From: Saprospiraceae bacterium
GTDB taxonomy: Bacteria; Bacteroidota; Bacteroidia; Chitinophagales; Saprospiraceae
DNA: 64,000 bases
Direction: 5' to 3'
Assembly: GCA_016715985.1 (NCBI GenBank)
Contig: JADJXD010000001.1
Span: 1,178,001-1,242,000, forward strand
The translations under genes and the position numbers were made by a program. Under the pieces are notes generated by a model. It worked only from the letters and a program-made list of their open reading frames with translations. It searched no databases and had not been told where the DNA came from. The number at the start of each line of letters is the position of its first letter. The stretch's first letter is position 1. This document shows positions 9,254-17,728 of this stretch, piece by piece.

Positions 9254-9481
9254 CTTGTGCCTTTACTTCACATCTAGACTACGTCTGAGTGATACAAAAT
9301 TTTTAATCTTTGATGTTAACTTCTATAGTCATTTTATATCCATTAAATTTAAAAAAAATATTTTACTTGCATTTATTTAAAATCCAGCATTCATTCAATG
9401 CAAAGTTATAAAATTCCGGCATTCGAGCGTATTTAATTGCAAAGCCATAGTAAACATGGCACAATTTGCAAACTTGCGTCA
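9215..9481. repeat. Dispersed ~270-bp element, copy A
   Basis: Imperfect direct repeat of 11283-11556. Shared blocks include AAGCCTGATAAATGCAACTT, CATCTAGACTACGTCTGAGT and GTTATAAAATTCCGGCATTC. The ends are inverted repeats: ...GCGTAAGTTTCAG at the left and AAACTTGCGTC at the right. It contains no ORF of its own but overlaps the ends of two neighbouring ORFs. Copy A is more decayed at its ends than copy B. Confidence 0.85.
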
Positions 9482-9642
9482 GCAGAGGTATAGGCAATAT
9501 TGGCCCCCATACTGGGATTGGCGCCATTACAATTTCCGCAAATGGAATATTGTATCCTTTCGGTTTGTGCCATAATTACACAATTTGTTCCTAAAATAAC
9601 GTGCATGGCAATGCCTTTCAAAGTTTTTACTATTGATTTCAT
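9433..9642 (-). CDS. Small putative secreted peptide, C-terminus running into a repeat
   Basis: 69 residues. The first ~25 (MKSIVKTLKGIAMHVILG, then a small-residue region ending VIMAQ) look like a weak signal peptide, followed by a Cys/Gly/Asn-rich stretch (SICGNCNGANPSMGAN). The last ~16 codons come from the dispersed element at 9215-9481, which supplies the stop codon. It could be the 5' remnant of a longer secreted protein. It follows the 366-residue lipoprotein gene by 48 bp on the same strand. Whether it is expressed is uncertain. Confidence 0.35.
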   Translation of the reverse strand: MKSIVKTLKGIAMHVILGTNCVIMAQTERIQYSICGNCNGANPSMGANIAYTSADASLQIVPCLLWLCN

Positions 9643-9690
9643 AATACTATTTATTTTTTGATATTGTTTTCTTTAAGTAGTTTCTCTTTG

Positions 9691-10791
9691 CTAAAATTTT
9701 ATAATTTCATATTCAGACAGATCTATTTTACTTCCATCTGGTTTGGTCATAAATTTCCAAGTCAAACTTTTATATCCAGGGAATTTAAAAGTTTTATAGT
9801 ATCCGAATTTTTGATTAACATCAATAACTAAATTAATGAAGCTGCTTTCATTGTCATCTATTGAATAAACTATATTAATTTTAGACTCTTTTATGTCAAT
9901 AAAATAAATCTCAGCACTGTAGGGATAAGTTTTAAAAATTTCAAATATATCGTGTGGATTGAAATCAAAATAATTATCATTTTCAAAATTATGATATCTG
10001 TAGCGATTTAATATAGGTTCAGGACCCCAGTCCGAATTTCTATATTCAGAAATTCCGCTTTTACCTCCTTCAAAAATCTTCAAATATTCCCCCATTTCAT
10101 CATAATTATATATTTTTTTCAATTTACCTGTGTAGTCAAATATGTATGTCTGATGAAAAAAAATGTCTGGTAACCCATCATTGTCAAGATATTCATCCAA
10201 TTTCAAATATCTTGTTCCTACAAATCCAAATGCTTTCGTTGTGAATGGTTGTAATGCTAAGCCTATTCTTAATCCCTCTCCAACCATATAATTCATTTTA
10301 TTAAATTCTCTTTCTGAAATTGAAAATCCCAGTTTCTGAAGTTCAACAAATGTCTCTTTCCGCTTATCCACATCGATATGTTTTTTAACTAAATACCTTT
10401 CATGTGTTTCAAATCTATTCAAAAATTTATCAAGCTTATCTCCTTCTGCCCACTTTTTATAATCAAAAACACCTTGGTACTTTCCAATCTCATCAAACAT
10501 GTGCATGGCTACACCTATACCGTTTTCATCATATTCTGTAATGACTTCAGCTTTTGGTGCCTGTGTTAATTTTAGTTTACGAAGAACCGGATCATCCAAA
10601 AATAAATACTTTACTGAATCATCGTTTGTCTGAAATGCAGAATCAGTATTTTTTGAAATATCACTTGATAACTTTTGCACCTTCCCGCTCCCACACCCAC
10701 CACAAGAAATAAAAATAACAGCCCCGAGAAACATCAAGGTGATGCACCTCAGCTTTTTTTGTAAATTGTAAAACAGTGATTTTGTGTACAT
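9691..10791 (-). CDS. Hypothetical lipoprotein, 366 aa
   Basis: A long n-region (MYTKSLFYNLQKKLR) is followed by a hydrophobic core and FISCGGCGSG, so the Cys at about residue 30 is the probable lipidation site. The mature part is polar and rich in Lys, Asp, Tyr and Phe, with no motif that I recognise. It lies in a block of unknown genes between the two copies of the dispersed element (9215-9481 and 11283-11556), with an ~490-bp non-coding stretch upstream. Base composition is markedly A+T-rich in comparison with the housekeeping genes. Confidence 0.65.
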   Translation of the reverse strand: MYTKSLFYNLQKKLRCITLMFLGAVIFISCGGCGSGKVQKLSSDISKNTDSAFQTNDDSVKYLFLDDPVLRKLKLTQAPKAEVITEYDENGIGVAMHMFDEIGKYQGVFDYKKWAEGDKLDKFLNRFETHERYLVKKHIDVDKRKETFVELQKLGFSISEREFNKMNYMVGEGLRIGLALQPFTTKAFGFVGTRYLKLDEYLDNDGLPDIFFHQTYIFDYTGKLKKIYNYDEMGEYLKIFEGGKSGISEYRNSDWGPEPILNRYRYHNFENDNYFDFNPHDIFEIFKTYPYSAEIYFIDIKESKINIVYSIDDNESSFINLVIDVNQKFGYYKTFKFPGYKSLTWKFMTKPDGSKIDLSEYEIIKF

Positions 10792-11282
10792 AGGTTTTAA
10801 TTTATTTTATTTAAATAATGATTTTACTTTATAATGAGAACAGTTTAGTGTTTCAGACCTGTAAATTGTCATAAAGTTGATGAACTAAATTCAATTAATC
10901 TAAAATTTTTATTGCGATATTTTATGCTCGAAGTTGAGAGAATTAATGCATTTAGATATGTTTGTGTACAACAAAAAAATTACATCATCAACTTTCTTTA
11001 TTCAATCAGAAATATATTTGAAACTAAACGAAGTGAAATTACTTAAAGATTAATAGCTTTTATATTTCAATTGATTGAATAGTTTTTGTAGGGTATTTTT
11101 CATATTGTGCAATTCACCAATCATGCCAAAATTATCATTTGTAACTATATATATATATTAAATAATCAGATATGTGATTATGATTGATAGTCCGTCGGTT
11201 TTTTTTAATCTGTTCAATTTTGTTCCGGTTATATATCAATCAGTTAACTTCTTTTTTATATGATTTATTCAGCTCTCACATT
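10792..11282. other. Non-coding A+T-rich stretch
   Basis: No ORF worth calling on either strand, no hairpin with a T-run, and only a short (TA)n tract near 11142-11160. It probably contains the promoter of the 366-residue lipoprotein gene, which I could not place. Confidence 0.5.
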
Positions 11283-11556
11283 ATGTTGGCACAAGTTTCA
11301 GTCCGTTTCAAGCCTGATAAATGCAACTTTTGTCTTTGCTTCACATCTAGACTACGTCTGAGTGATACAAAATTTTTAATCTTTGATGTTAACTCTTACA
11401 ACATTTTAAATCCATTATTTTTAAAAATTACTTTACCTGACATTTATTTGAAATCCAGCACTCATTCAATGCAAAGTTATAAAATTCCGGCATTCGAGTA
11501 TGTTTTATGGCAAGGCCATAGTGAGCATGGCACAAGTTGAAAACTTGCGCCAACAT
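11283..11556. repeat. Dispersed ~270-bp element, copy B, with 16-bp terminal inverted repeats
   Basis: ATGTTGGCACAAGTTT (11283-11298) and AAACTTGCGCCAACAT (11541-11556) are inverted repeats with one mismatch. The interior aligns with copy A over its whole length. No transposase is encoded, so it is MITE-like in structure. The terminal 23-bp palindrome (GGCACAAGTTGAAAACTTGCGCC) recurs elsewhere in the window as a solo unit. Confidence 0.85.
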
Positions 11557-11623
11557 ATAAAACTTTTTTCAAGCAGAGCCCAACTATAAAAATATCAGAA
11601 AATTTCAAACAAAATGCAACATT

Positions 11624-11657
11624 ATTGCATAAAGAATGGTTTGTAGTTTTATCTTTG
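11624..11657 (+). promoter_or_regulatory. Putative promoter of the MerC-like gene
   Basis: TATCTTTG at 11650-11657 is a perfect -7 box. ATTG at 11624-11627, 22 nt upstream, is a fair -33 element. A start near 11664 leaves a leader of about 14 nt before the ATG at 11678, and rules out the longer ORF start at 11636. Confidence 0.55.
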
Positions 11658-11677
11658 CAATCCAAATTGATGATATT

Positions 11678-12067
11678 ATGGACAAATATTTCAAAATAAA
11701 TGCTGACACAGCAGGGTTTTTCACTTCAATGCTTTGCGCATTGCATTGTTCAGCGATTCCTGTACTGATTTCTCTCGGACTCGTCGGTACAGGTTCATGG
11801 TTGCACAATCATTTATTTGACTGGATTATCATCGGTATCGGTGTTGTGATAGCATCTTACTCCTTAGTAGGCGACTTTATAAGTAAACACCGTAGAATTC
11901 TGCCTTTGTCAATGGCCGCTGTAGGATTTCTTTTTCTCCTGATCGGCATGGTAGAACATCATGGGTGGATGTTGGTATTTAGTGTGGTTGGCGGTTTGTT
12001 GGTAGCTTCGTCACACATGATCAATTTCAGGTACTCAGGCTCCTGCGCTGTTAAACAGAGTGCATAA
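11678..12067 (+). CDS. MerC-domain integral membrane protein
   Basis: 129 residues with four hydrophobic segments. The first contains MLCALHCSAIPVL, the paired Cys of the MerC family (inner-membrane Hg(II) transport proteins); a later SSHMINFR-type segment and a C-terminal Cys follow. In Bacteroidota, MerC-domain proteins are usually found outside mer operons, often near metal regulators, and their substrate is not known. None of merA, merR or merT is present here, so mercury transport should not be assumed. The start at 11678 is chosen because the promoter box lies between it and the upstream ATG. Confidence 0.8.
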   Translation: MDKYFKINADTAGFFTSMLCALHCSAIPVLISLGLVGTGSWLHNHLFDWIIIGIGVVIASYSLVGDFISKHRRILPLSMAAVGFLFLLIGMVEHHGWMLVFSVVGGLLVASSHMINFRYSGSCAVKQSA

Positions 12068-12131
12068 AAATCGGACTTGTTTTCCGGAGACTACACTTCA
12101 CTTTTCTAATTCTGAATTAAGATATCGAAAT

Positions 12132-12276
12132 AATTTTGTCATGCCTGCCCGCATCGAAGCAGGCGGGATTTTTGCATTTTTTGGCAAAAATCACGCCAAA
12201 ATTAGACGTTATTTGTATTTGCTACCCCGGGTTTTCAACCCGGGGCTATAAATATTATACCCTTTCAGGGTATTTC
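12132..12276. repeat. Composite hairpin repeat, copy 1
   Basis: The copy consists of AATTTTGTC...CAAAATT enclosing GATTTTTGC...GGCAAAAATC, then CCCCGGGTT...AACCCGGGG, the spacer GCTATAAATATTATACCC, and a last small hairpin (ACCCTTTCAGGGT). It differs from copies 2 (36553-36672) and 3 (41333-41451) by an extra hairpin of ~25 bp (CCTGCC...GCAGGCGGG, 12143-12166). It fills most of the 323-bp gap after the MerC-like gene; the rest (12277-12390) shows nothing. Confidence 0.85.
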
Positions 12277-12390
12277 AACAGGAACTTAGGACCTGCATTG
12301 AGTAAAAATTTTGTAAATGTACATTAGTTGACTTAGCGCTACTTCCTATTTCAACCATTTTGCTGAATTCAACAAAATGGTTTTCTTAGA

Positions 12391-13473
12391 TCACAATATC
12401 CCACTAAGATAAAGATGAAAAGCGTGGACAGCCTGTTCCCGTGTAGGCGAAAATCTTCCGCGATTATAGGTCATAGATTTTAATCCAAGCTGAACACTTT
12501 CTACAACAGCTTCGTCTTCCATTTCTGTCAGATGTAAAGCAGTATCTGCAAATTTTTGGCTTTCCAAATCTCTGAACAAGTACGTTTCAAATATTATCCG
12601 GGTTTTATCCTGACCTACCGGTTGTACTATATTGACAGAAATACCCCATGCGTAAAAATTGAGCATCAGATTAGGATAGATAAACCAATAATAAGCATAA
12701 ATATTTTCCCCAAAGTCCGGGTCTTCCTGCGAAAGTTCAATACTTGGCTCTCCTTCTTTGGCTCTGGCAATCTGTACATTACAGTATTCAAAAGTTCTGA
12801 TTTCGTAATTAGTATATTCCACTTTTTCATTCAGCGTTTTGTGCACAAACGGAATGTGAAATCCTTCCAGATAATTGTCACAATACGCCAGCCAGTTTGC
12901 ATTGACCAGATAGGTTGCAGATAGTTCAGGTCTGAATTCCAATTGGTCATAACGAAATTTGGACAAATGTCTGGTTACCGGTTCCAATATTTTTTCCAGA
13001 TCAACATGCGGAAAAAGAGAAACAAAATGAAAACACCCGAATTTCTGCATGTCAAAATGTTTCAGATTGTCTGAAGGGTCCGGAAAATTGAGTGCATCAT
13101 CAAACTCCGGCATGGATTTGAAAGTACCATCTGTCCTGAAACACCTTCCATGGTAACCGCATCTGATAACATTTGAAAGCTGTGGAGTTTCCACCAATAT
13201 TTTAGCTCTGTGCGTACAGACATTCGATATACAATTTATTTTTTCACCCTCACGAACAAAAAGCAGCGGTTCGTCCACTAAATCAGGCAAAAATGTGCCC
13301 GGTAACAGATTGAATTCATTACCGCACATCAGACTTCCGGAAACGAGTTGCCACGATTTGACAAATAACATGTCTTTCAATCTCTGAAATATTTCCGGAG
13401 AAGTATAAACATCAGAAGGAAGCGTGAATGCTTTTCGGATATCAGGGTCTATAAAAAATTGTGATTTGTTCAT
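12391..13473 (-). CDS. Rieske-type aromatic-ring/amine oxygenase, alpha subunit
   Basis: 360 residues. The Rieske [2Fe-2S] cluster ligands are Cys86, His88, Cys105 and His108 (CTHRA...CGYHG). The mononuclear iron site is visible as DNYLEGFHIPFVH, with His206 and His211 as ligands. This layout is that of ring-hydroxylating dioxygenase alpha subunits and of choline/carnitine monooxygenases; the NYxEG(F/Y)HxPxxH spacing fits both, so the substrate is open. No reductase or ferredoxin gene is adjacent. It is divergent from the kynurenine monooxygenase gene, with a 91-bp shared upstream region. Confidence 0.85.
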   Translation of the reverse strand: MNKSQFFIDPDIRKAFTLPSDVYTSPEIFQRLKDMLFVKSWQLVSGSLMCGNEFNLLPGTFLPDLVDEPLLFVREGEKINCISNVCTHRAKILVETPQLSNVIRCGYHGRCFRTDGTFKSMPEFDDALNFPDPSDNLKHFDMQKFGCFHFVSLFPHVDLEKILEPVTRHLSKFRYDQLEFRPELSATYLVNANWLAYCDNYLEGFHIPFVHKTLNEKVEYTNYEIRTFEYCNVQIARAKEGEPSIELSQEDPDFGENIYAYYWFIYPNLMLNFYAWGISVNIVQPVGQDKTRIIFETYLFRDLESQKFADTALHLTEMEDEAVVESVQLGLKSMTYNRGRFSPTREQAVHAFHLYLSGIL

Positions 13474-13564
13474 AATAAATGTTCTTTTGGAAGTATCTTT
13501 ATGCCAATAATCAAATGTAACTTTAAAATATTTACAAAGTATTTAAAAGGGTAAAAAAAATATA

Positions 13565-14914
13565 ATGAGTGAAAAAATAGTGATTGTAGGTGCCGGGCTT
13601 TGTGGTGCTATGATGGGTCTTCGTTTGGCACAAAAAGGATTTAAAGTTAGTATTTATGAACGAAGACCTGATATGCGAAAAGTAGATATCAGCGCAGGAA
13701 GGTCTATAAATCTGGCACTGTCCGACAGGGGTTTGAAAGGTCTTGAAATGGTAGGTCTCAGAGAAAAAGTTGCTCCCTTGATCATTCCGATGTACGGACG
13801 TATGATTCATCCGATGGATGGAGAACCGGGATTTTATGCTTACTCCGGCAGAAAAGGTGAATGCATCAATTCTATCTCCCGTGGAGGCCTGAATATGCTA
13901 CTTCTGGATGAAGCAGAAAAAACCGGCCTGGTGGATATTCAATTTGATACGGAATGCCTGAGAGTAGATTTTGAGACAGGGGAAGTCCGGCTTCGGAACA
14001 ATGAAGATGGAATGAGCTTTTCGGATACGGGGATTTTTGTATTAGGGACGGATGGCGCCGCTTCGGCAGTTCGTCGTAGTATGTCAGCAATTTCGGGTCA
14101 GCTCAGATTTGATTTCTCTCAAAAGTTTTTGGACACCGGATATAAGGAACTAAGCATACCGCCGGACGAAAATGGTGGTTTCAGAATAGAAAAAAATGCA
14201 CTTCATATCTGGCCGAGAAACGGATTTATGATGATTGCATTACCCAATCTGGATGGCAGTTTTACCGTTACGCTGTTTATGCCGTTTGAAGGGGAAGTCA
14301 GTTTTGAAATGTTTAAAAATGATACGATCATTGATCATTTTTTTAAAACACAATTCAGTGAAGCTTATCGGCACATGCCGGAATTAATTGATGATTTTCA
14401 CAATAATCCTGCGAGTTCTCTGGGAACTGTAAAATGTTGGCCATGGCAAGTTAATGGTAAAAGCACATTGATGGGAGATGCAGCACATGCAGTCGTGCCT
14501 TTCTATGGACAGGGGATGAATGCTTCGTTTGAAGATTGTGTCATCCTGGATGAATGTATTGACCAGTATGGCCCGGACTGGACATCCGTTCTGAAACATT
14601 ATCAGGAATCCCGAAAACCAAATGCGGACGCTATCGCAGATCTGGCAGAGGATAATTTTTATGAGATGAGAGATGCTACTGCGGATCCGGTTTTTAATCT
14701 CAAAAGAAAAATTGAGTTACAACTGGAACAACGTTTTCCGGAATATTACAGTAAATACAGTATGGTGACATTCCGGGAAGATCTTCCTTATGAGACAGCC
14801 ATGATCAAAGGTAGAAAACAGGATGCCATATTGATGGATTTTGCAGCGAAGGCAGGAAATCCGGAGGATGTAGATTTTAATCAGTTGATGGATTTGATTA
14901 AAGAAATAGGATAG
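13565..14914 (+). CDS. kmo: Kynurenine 3-monooxygenase
   Basis: This FAD enzyme hydroxylates L-kynurenine to 3-hydroxykynurenine with NADPH and O2. The 449-residue protein has the Rossmann GxGxxG (VIVGAGLCGAMMGLRLA, residues ~5-21) followed by the acidic ribose-binding end YERRPD, the R-S-I-N-L-A-L-S-D-R-G block typical of KMO, and the second FAD motif GDAAHAVVPFYGQGMNA near residue 305. The length and the two KMO-specific blocks separate it from other group A flavin monooxygenases. A 408-bp repeat-bearing gap separates it from haaO downstream; kynureninase is not in the window. Confidence 0.93.
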   Translation: MSEKIVIVGAGLCGAMMGLRLAQKGFKVSIYERRPDMRKVDISAGRSINLALSDRGLKGLEMVGLREKVAPLIIPMYGRMIHPMDGEPGFYAYSGRKGECINSISRGGLNMLLLDEAEKTGLVDIQFDTECLRVDFETGEVRLRNNEDGMSFSDTGIFVLGTDGAASAVRRSMSAISGQLRFDFSQKFLDTGYKELSIPPDENGGFRIEKNALHIWPRNGFMMIALPNLDGSFTVTLFMPFEGEVSFEMFKNDTIIDHFFKTQFSEAYRHMPELIDDFHNNPASSLGTVKCWPWQVNGKSTLMGDAAHAVVPFYGQGMNASFEDCVILDECIDQYGPDWTSVLKHYQESRKPNADAIADLAEDNFYEMRDATADPVFNLKRKIELQLEQRFPEYYSKYSMVTFREDLPYETAMIKGRKQDAILMDFAAKAGNPEDVDFNQLMDLIKEIG

Positions 14915-15322
14915 CGACTTAAAGTGTGGTTAACATTTTGCAAAGGTTCACCTTATTCTATGATTAGGCAAAGGCCAAGTTCAAATTTGCTTTTGATCTT
15001 AATATTTCAACTTTCTTCGACTGTTTGGCTTTGTCGCTCAAGCCGCCCTTCCCATCCCTGTCGGGTGCCTTCACTTGATGCATAGTCATGCATCACCTTT
15101 CAGGATAGTTCAGTTATACTTTTTTTCATGACAAAAAAAGTAAACAAAAAAGTCTAGTTCCGCTAAATCGCTCCGCGTACCGGAACGGCCACGCTTTTTG
15201 GCATTCTACCTTAGCGTTTGGCATTAGTAAAATATTTAAGCCCTGAAGGTTTTTATTTTTGTTATACGCACCTCCATAAATTCATTAAATATTCTTAATT
15301 TTGTTGAATTAAAATCATTATT
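14915..15322. other. Intergenic stretch with repeat-like sequence between kmo and haaO
   Basis: No gene. It contains runs resembling common Bacteroidota intergenic repeats: CTTTGTCGCTCAAGCCGCCC, and TTTTTTTCATGAC followed by AAAAAAAGTAAACAAAAAAG (about 15119-15151), which can pair into a long hairpin. A TAATTTTG box at 15296-15303 may be the haaO promoter, but no good -33 element is present. Confidence 0.5.
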
Positions 15323-15871
15323 ATGTCAATCGCCAGACCTTTCAATCTCAAAAAATGGATCGATGAACATCGCCACGAACTAAAACCACCGGTAGGAAAC
15401 AGAAATCTTTACAAAGACGCCGGAGACTATATAGTGATGATCGTCGGAGGCCCGAATGCACGAAAAGATTACCATTATAATGAAACGGAAGAACTTTTTT
15501 ATCAAATCGAAGGCGACATTGTGGTCAGAATTCAGGAAGATGGAAAAGCTGTGGATGTTCCGATCAGAGAAGGAGAGATGTTTTTACTTCCTGCAAAGGT
15601 ACCACACTCACCGATGCGATCAGAAGGCTCCGTTGGTCTGGTTATAGAATTGAAACGCACAGGTCAGGAAAGAGATGGGTTGATGTGGTTTTGTGAACAA
15701 TGCAATTCAAAATTACATGATTCCTATTTTCATCTTGAAAACATAGAGAAAGATTTTTTTCCGAGATTCAGGGAGTTTTACAATTCAACCGAGCTGCGAA
15801 CCTGCCCAAATTGCGGTCACACCATGGAAGCAGACAAAAGATTTACGGATCAGGAACCAACCAATGGGTAG
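15323..15871 (+). CDS. haaO: 3-hydroxyanthranilate 3,4-dioxygenase
   Basis: Opens the ring of 3-hydroxyanthranilate to 2-amino-3-carboxymuconate semialdehyde, which cyclises to quinolinate, the precursor of NAD. The 182-residue cupin has the iron ligands His51, Glu57 and His95, and the substrate-binding Arg47 and Arg99, at almost the same numbers as the characterised bacterial enzyme. Two CxxC pairs (Cys124/Cys127, Cys161/Cys164) form the rubredoxin-like second iron site of bacterial and fungal forms. Its last 8 bp overlap the start of the next gene, implying cotranslation. Confidence 0.94.
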   Translation: MSIARPFNLKKWIDEHRHELKPPVGNRNLYKDAGDYIVMIVGGPNARKDYHYNETEELFYQIEGDIVVRIQEDGKAVDVPIREGEMFLLPAKVPHSPMRSEGSVGLVIELKRTGQERDGLMWFCEQCNSKLHDSYFHLENIEKDFFPRFREFYNSTELRTCPNCGHTMEADKRFTDQEPTNG

Positions 15872-16673
15872 TAATATTTATTTTGCTTCAGATTTCCATT
15901 TGGGAGTGGATGCACTTTTAACATCATCAGAAAGGGAAAAAAAAATTGTGCGTTGGCTTGATTTTATTGCTCCTGACGCCAAAGAGTTACTTTTGGTGGG
16001 TGATGTTTTTGACTATTGGTTTGAATATAATAAAGTCATTCCCAAAGGATATAGCCGATTTTTCGGAAAGATTGCCGAATTGGTGGATGCCGGAATTTCT
16101 ATCTCCTATTTTACCGGAAATCATGATATGTGGATGTTCAGATACATGACTGAGGAATTTGGCATCCCGATTTATCGGTCTCCCATCAAAAGGGAATGGA
16201 ATGGCAAAGAATTTTTAATCGGACATGGAGACGGATTGGGTCCCGGTGATAATGGATACAAAATGATTAAAAAGATTTTTGAAAACAAATTTTGTCAATG
16301 GGCTTACGGTAAAATACACCCTGATCCCGGTATAGCTTTAATGAAATACTTCAGTACCAAAAGCAGGGCCTACACAGGCGATGAAAGCAACTTCAGTCCA
16401 CCGGACGAATGGTTGGTGATGTATTCAGAATCAATTGTCAAACAATCAGATTTGGATTACCTGATTTTTGGACACAGACATTTGCCAATTGATTATCTGC
16501 TCTCCAATAATTACAGCCGATATATCAATTTAGGGGATTGGTTATATTTTTGCTCTTATGCAGTTTTTAATGGTAAGGATTTAGAAATTCGTTTTTTTGA
16601 ATCAGAATATGAGACTATATTTGGCAATACACAAACAAAGAATAAAGAAATCAACCAAAATGAAATGATATGA
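15864..16673 (+). CDS. lpxH: UDP-2,3-diacylglucosamine diphosphatase (LpxH-like)
   Basis: A 269-residue calcineurin-type metallophosphoesterase with the five metal-binding motifs in order: SDFHLG (~9), GDVFDYWFEY (~46), GNHD (~86), HGDG (~120) and GHRH (~206). The WFEY after GDVFDY is typical of LpxH, which cleaves UDP-diacylglucosamine to lipid X in lipid A synthesis at the inner membrane. The assignment among LpxH-like proteins is by motif. It overlaps haaO by 8 bp (ATGGGTAG) and the next gene by 4 bp (ATGA), so the three genes form one operon. Confidence 0.85.
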   Translation: MGSNIYFASDFHLGVDALLTSSEREKKIVRWLDFIAPDAKELLLVGDVFDYWFEYNKVIPKGYSRFFGKIAELVDAGISISYFTGNHDMWMFRYMTEEFGIPIYRSPIKREWNGKEFLIGHGDGLGPGDNGYKMIKKIFENKFCQWAYGKIHPDPGIALMKYFSTKSRAYTGDESNFSPPDEWLVMYSESIVKQSDLDYLIFGHRHLPIDYLLSNNYSRYINLGDWLYFCSYAVFNGKDLEIRFFESEYETIFGNTQTKNKEINQNEMI

Positions 16674-17497
16674 AACAACTCCATTTCATGTTCTTAGTTA
16701 TTTATTCTTTTGGTTTATATGCCTGTACTGGCATTAAATCTTTAAACAAAAATATAGTACTATCTGAATTTGATATTAAAATTGAATCAAGAATTGCTGA
16801 AGCAGATCATTTAGGCAGTATTTATGTGGTCACTCAAAACAACATACTGATTAAATACGATCAAACGAATACAGAAAAATACCGGTATGCCAATAAAAGA
16901 AGTGGTCAGATTACGCATCTCGATGTAACCAATCCAATGAAGATTCTGGCATTTTTTGATGATTTCAACCGAATCATTATATTGGATAACACGCTTACAG
17001 AAATTACAGAAATTGATCTGGAAACATCCGGATTTACGGATATAAGTGCTGTCTGTATTGCAAACGATGACCAGTATTGGGTATATGACCCTGTTCAGTT
17101 CAAACTTTTTAAAGTCAATAATCGAGGTGTTATCACGACAGAAACTTCCAATACCAATGATTTTGGCATGAGTGGCAAACAAATTGTTTCTATCAGAGAA
17201 TCAGGCAATTATGTTGTACTGATGGATCATGAAAGTGGATTTTGGTTTTTTGACAATCTTGGTCAGTATATAAAAAACTACCAATCCCGGGATGTTAAAT
17301 CATTCCAGTTTGACGGCAGACAGATTTATTATTTTAATCCGGATGGCTTGAACAGATTTTCTATACTACTTTCTGAGCACAACCTTTTTGATTTATCCGG
17401 TGTGAGAAATACACAAAATATAAAAAATATTCTATTCACGCAGGACTCCTTTATTATGATTTATCCGGACGGAATTAATCGGGAGAGGAGAAAATAA
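16670..17497 (+). CDS. Hypothetical lipoprotein, probable beta-propeller
   Basis: 275 residues starting with a lipoprotein signal peptide ending in GLYAC (Cys19). The mature part has repeated strand blocks spaced ~40 residues apart (DHLGSIYVVTQNNILIKYD, LAFFDDFNRIIILDNTLTEI, NYVVLMDHESGFWFFDN), as in NHL/WD-like propellers. It starts within the stop of the lpxH-like gene (ATGA overlap). Known function: none. A hairpin of 9 bp (GCATTTTTT/AAAAAATGC, 17549-17575) lies downstream, without a clear T-run. Confidence 0.72.
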   Translation: MKQLHFMFLVIYSFGLYACTGIKSLNKNIVLSEFDIKIESRIAEADHLGSIYVVTQNNILIKYDQTNTEKYRYANKRSGQITHLDVTNPMKILAFFDDFNRIIILDNTLTEITEIDLETSGFTDISAVCIANDDQYWVYDPVQFKLFKVNNRGVITTETSNTNDFGMSGKQIVSIRESGNYVVLMDHESGFWFFDNLGQYIKNYQSRDVKSFQFDGRQIYYFNPDGLNRFSILLSEHNLFDLSGVRNTQNIKNILFTQDSFIMIYPDGINRERRK

Positions 17498-17728
17498 TAA
17501 CCTATGATTTTAGATTTGCATGTAACCTAAAAGTTACAATTTTATTCACGCATTTTTTAGATTCATTATAAAAAATGCTTCCCGCTACCCTCGATCCCTA
17601 AAGGGACGACCAGCCCCTTAAAAATATTTTTAATAAAAAGAGTATAATTTGATTTACACACTTATACAAAAAAATTGTCCCATTTTTCTATCAAACTTTA
17701 GTACCTTAGCGGTACAAAAAATTCGTTT

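Noticed and set aside
11184..11540. 118-codon plus-strand ORF
   Set aside because: It runs through the dispersed element (copy B) and has no coding-like composition; a chance ORF.
11636..11677. Upstream start for the MerC-like gene
   Set aside because: The promoter -7 box (11650-11657) lies downstream of it.
12060..12327. Two overlapping 63-codon plus-strand ORFs
   Set aside because: They lie in composite hairpin repeat copy 1; the 'proteins' are translated repeat sequence, as also at 36569-36790 and 41270-41455.
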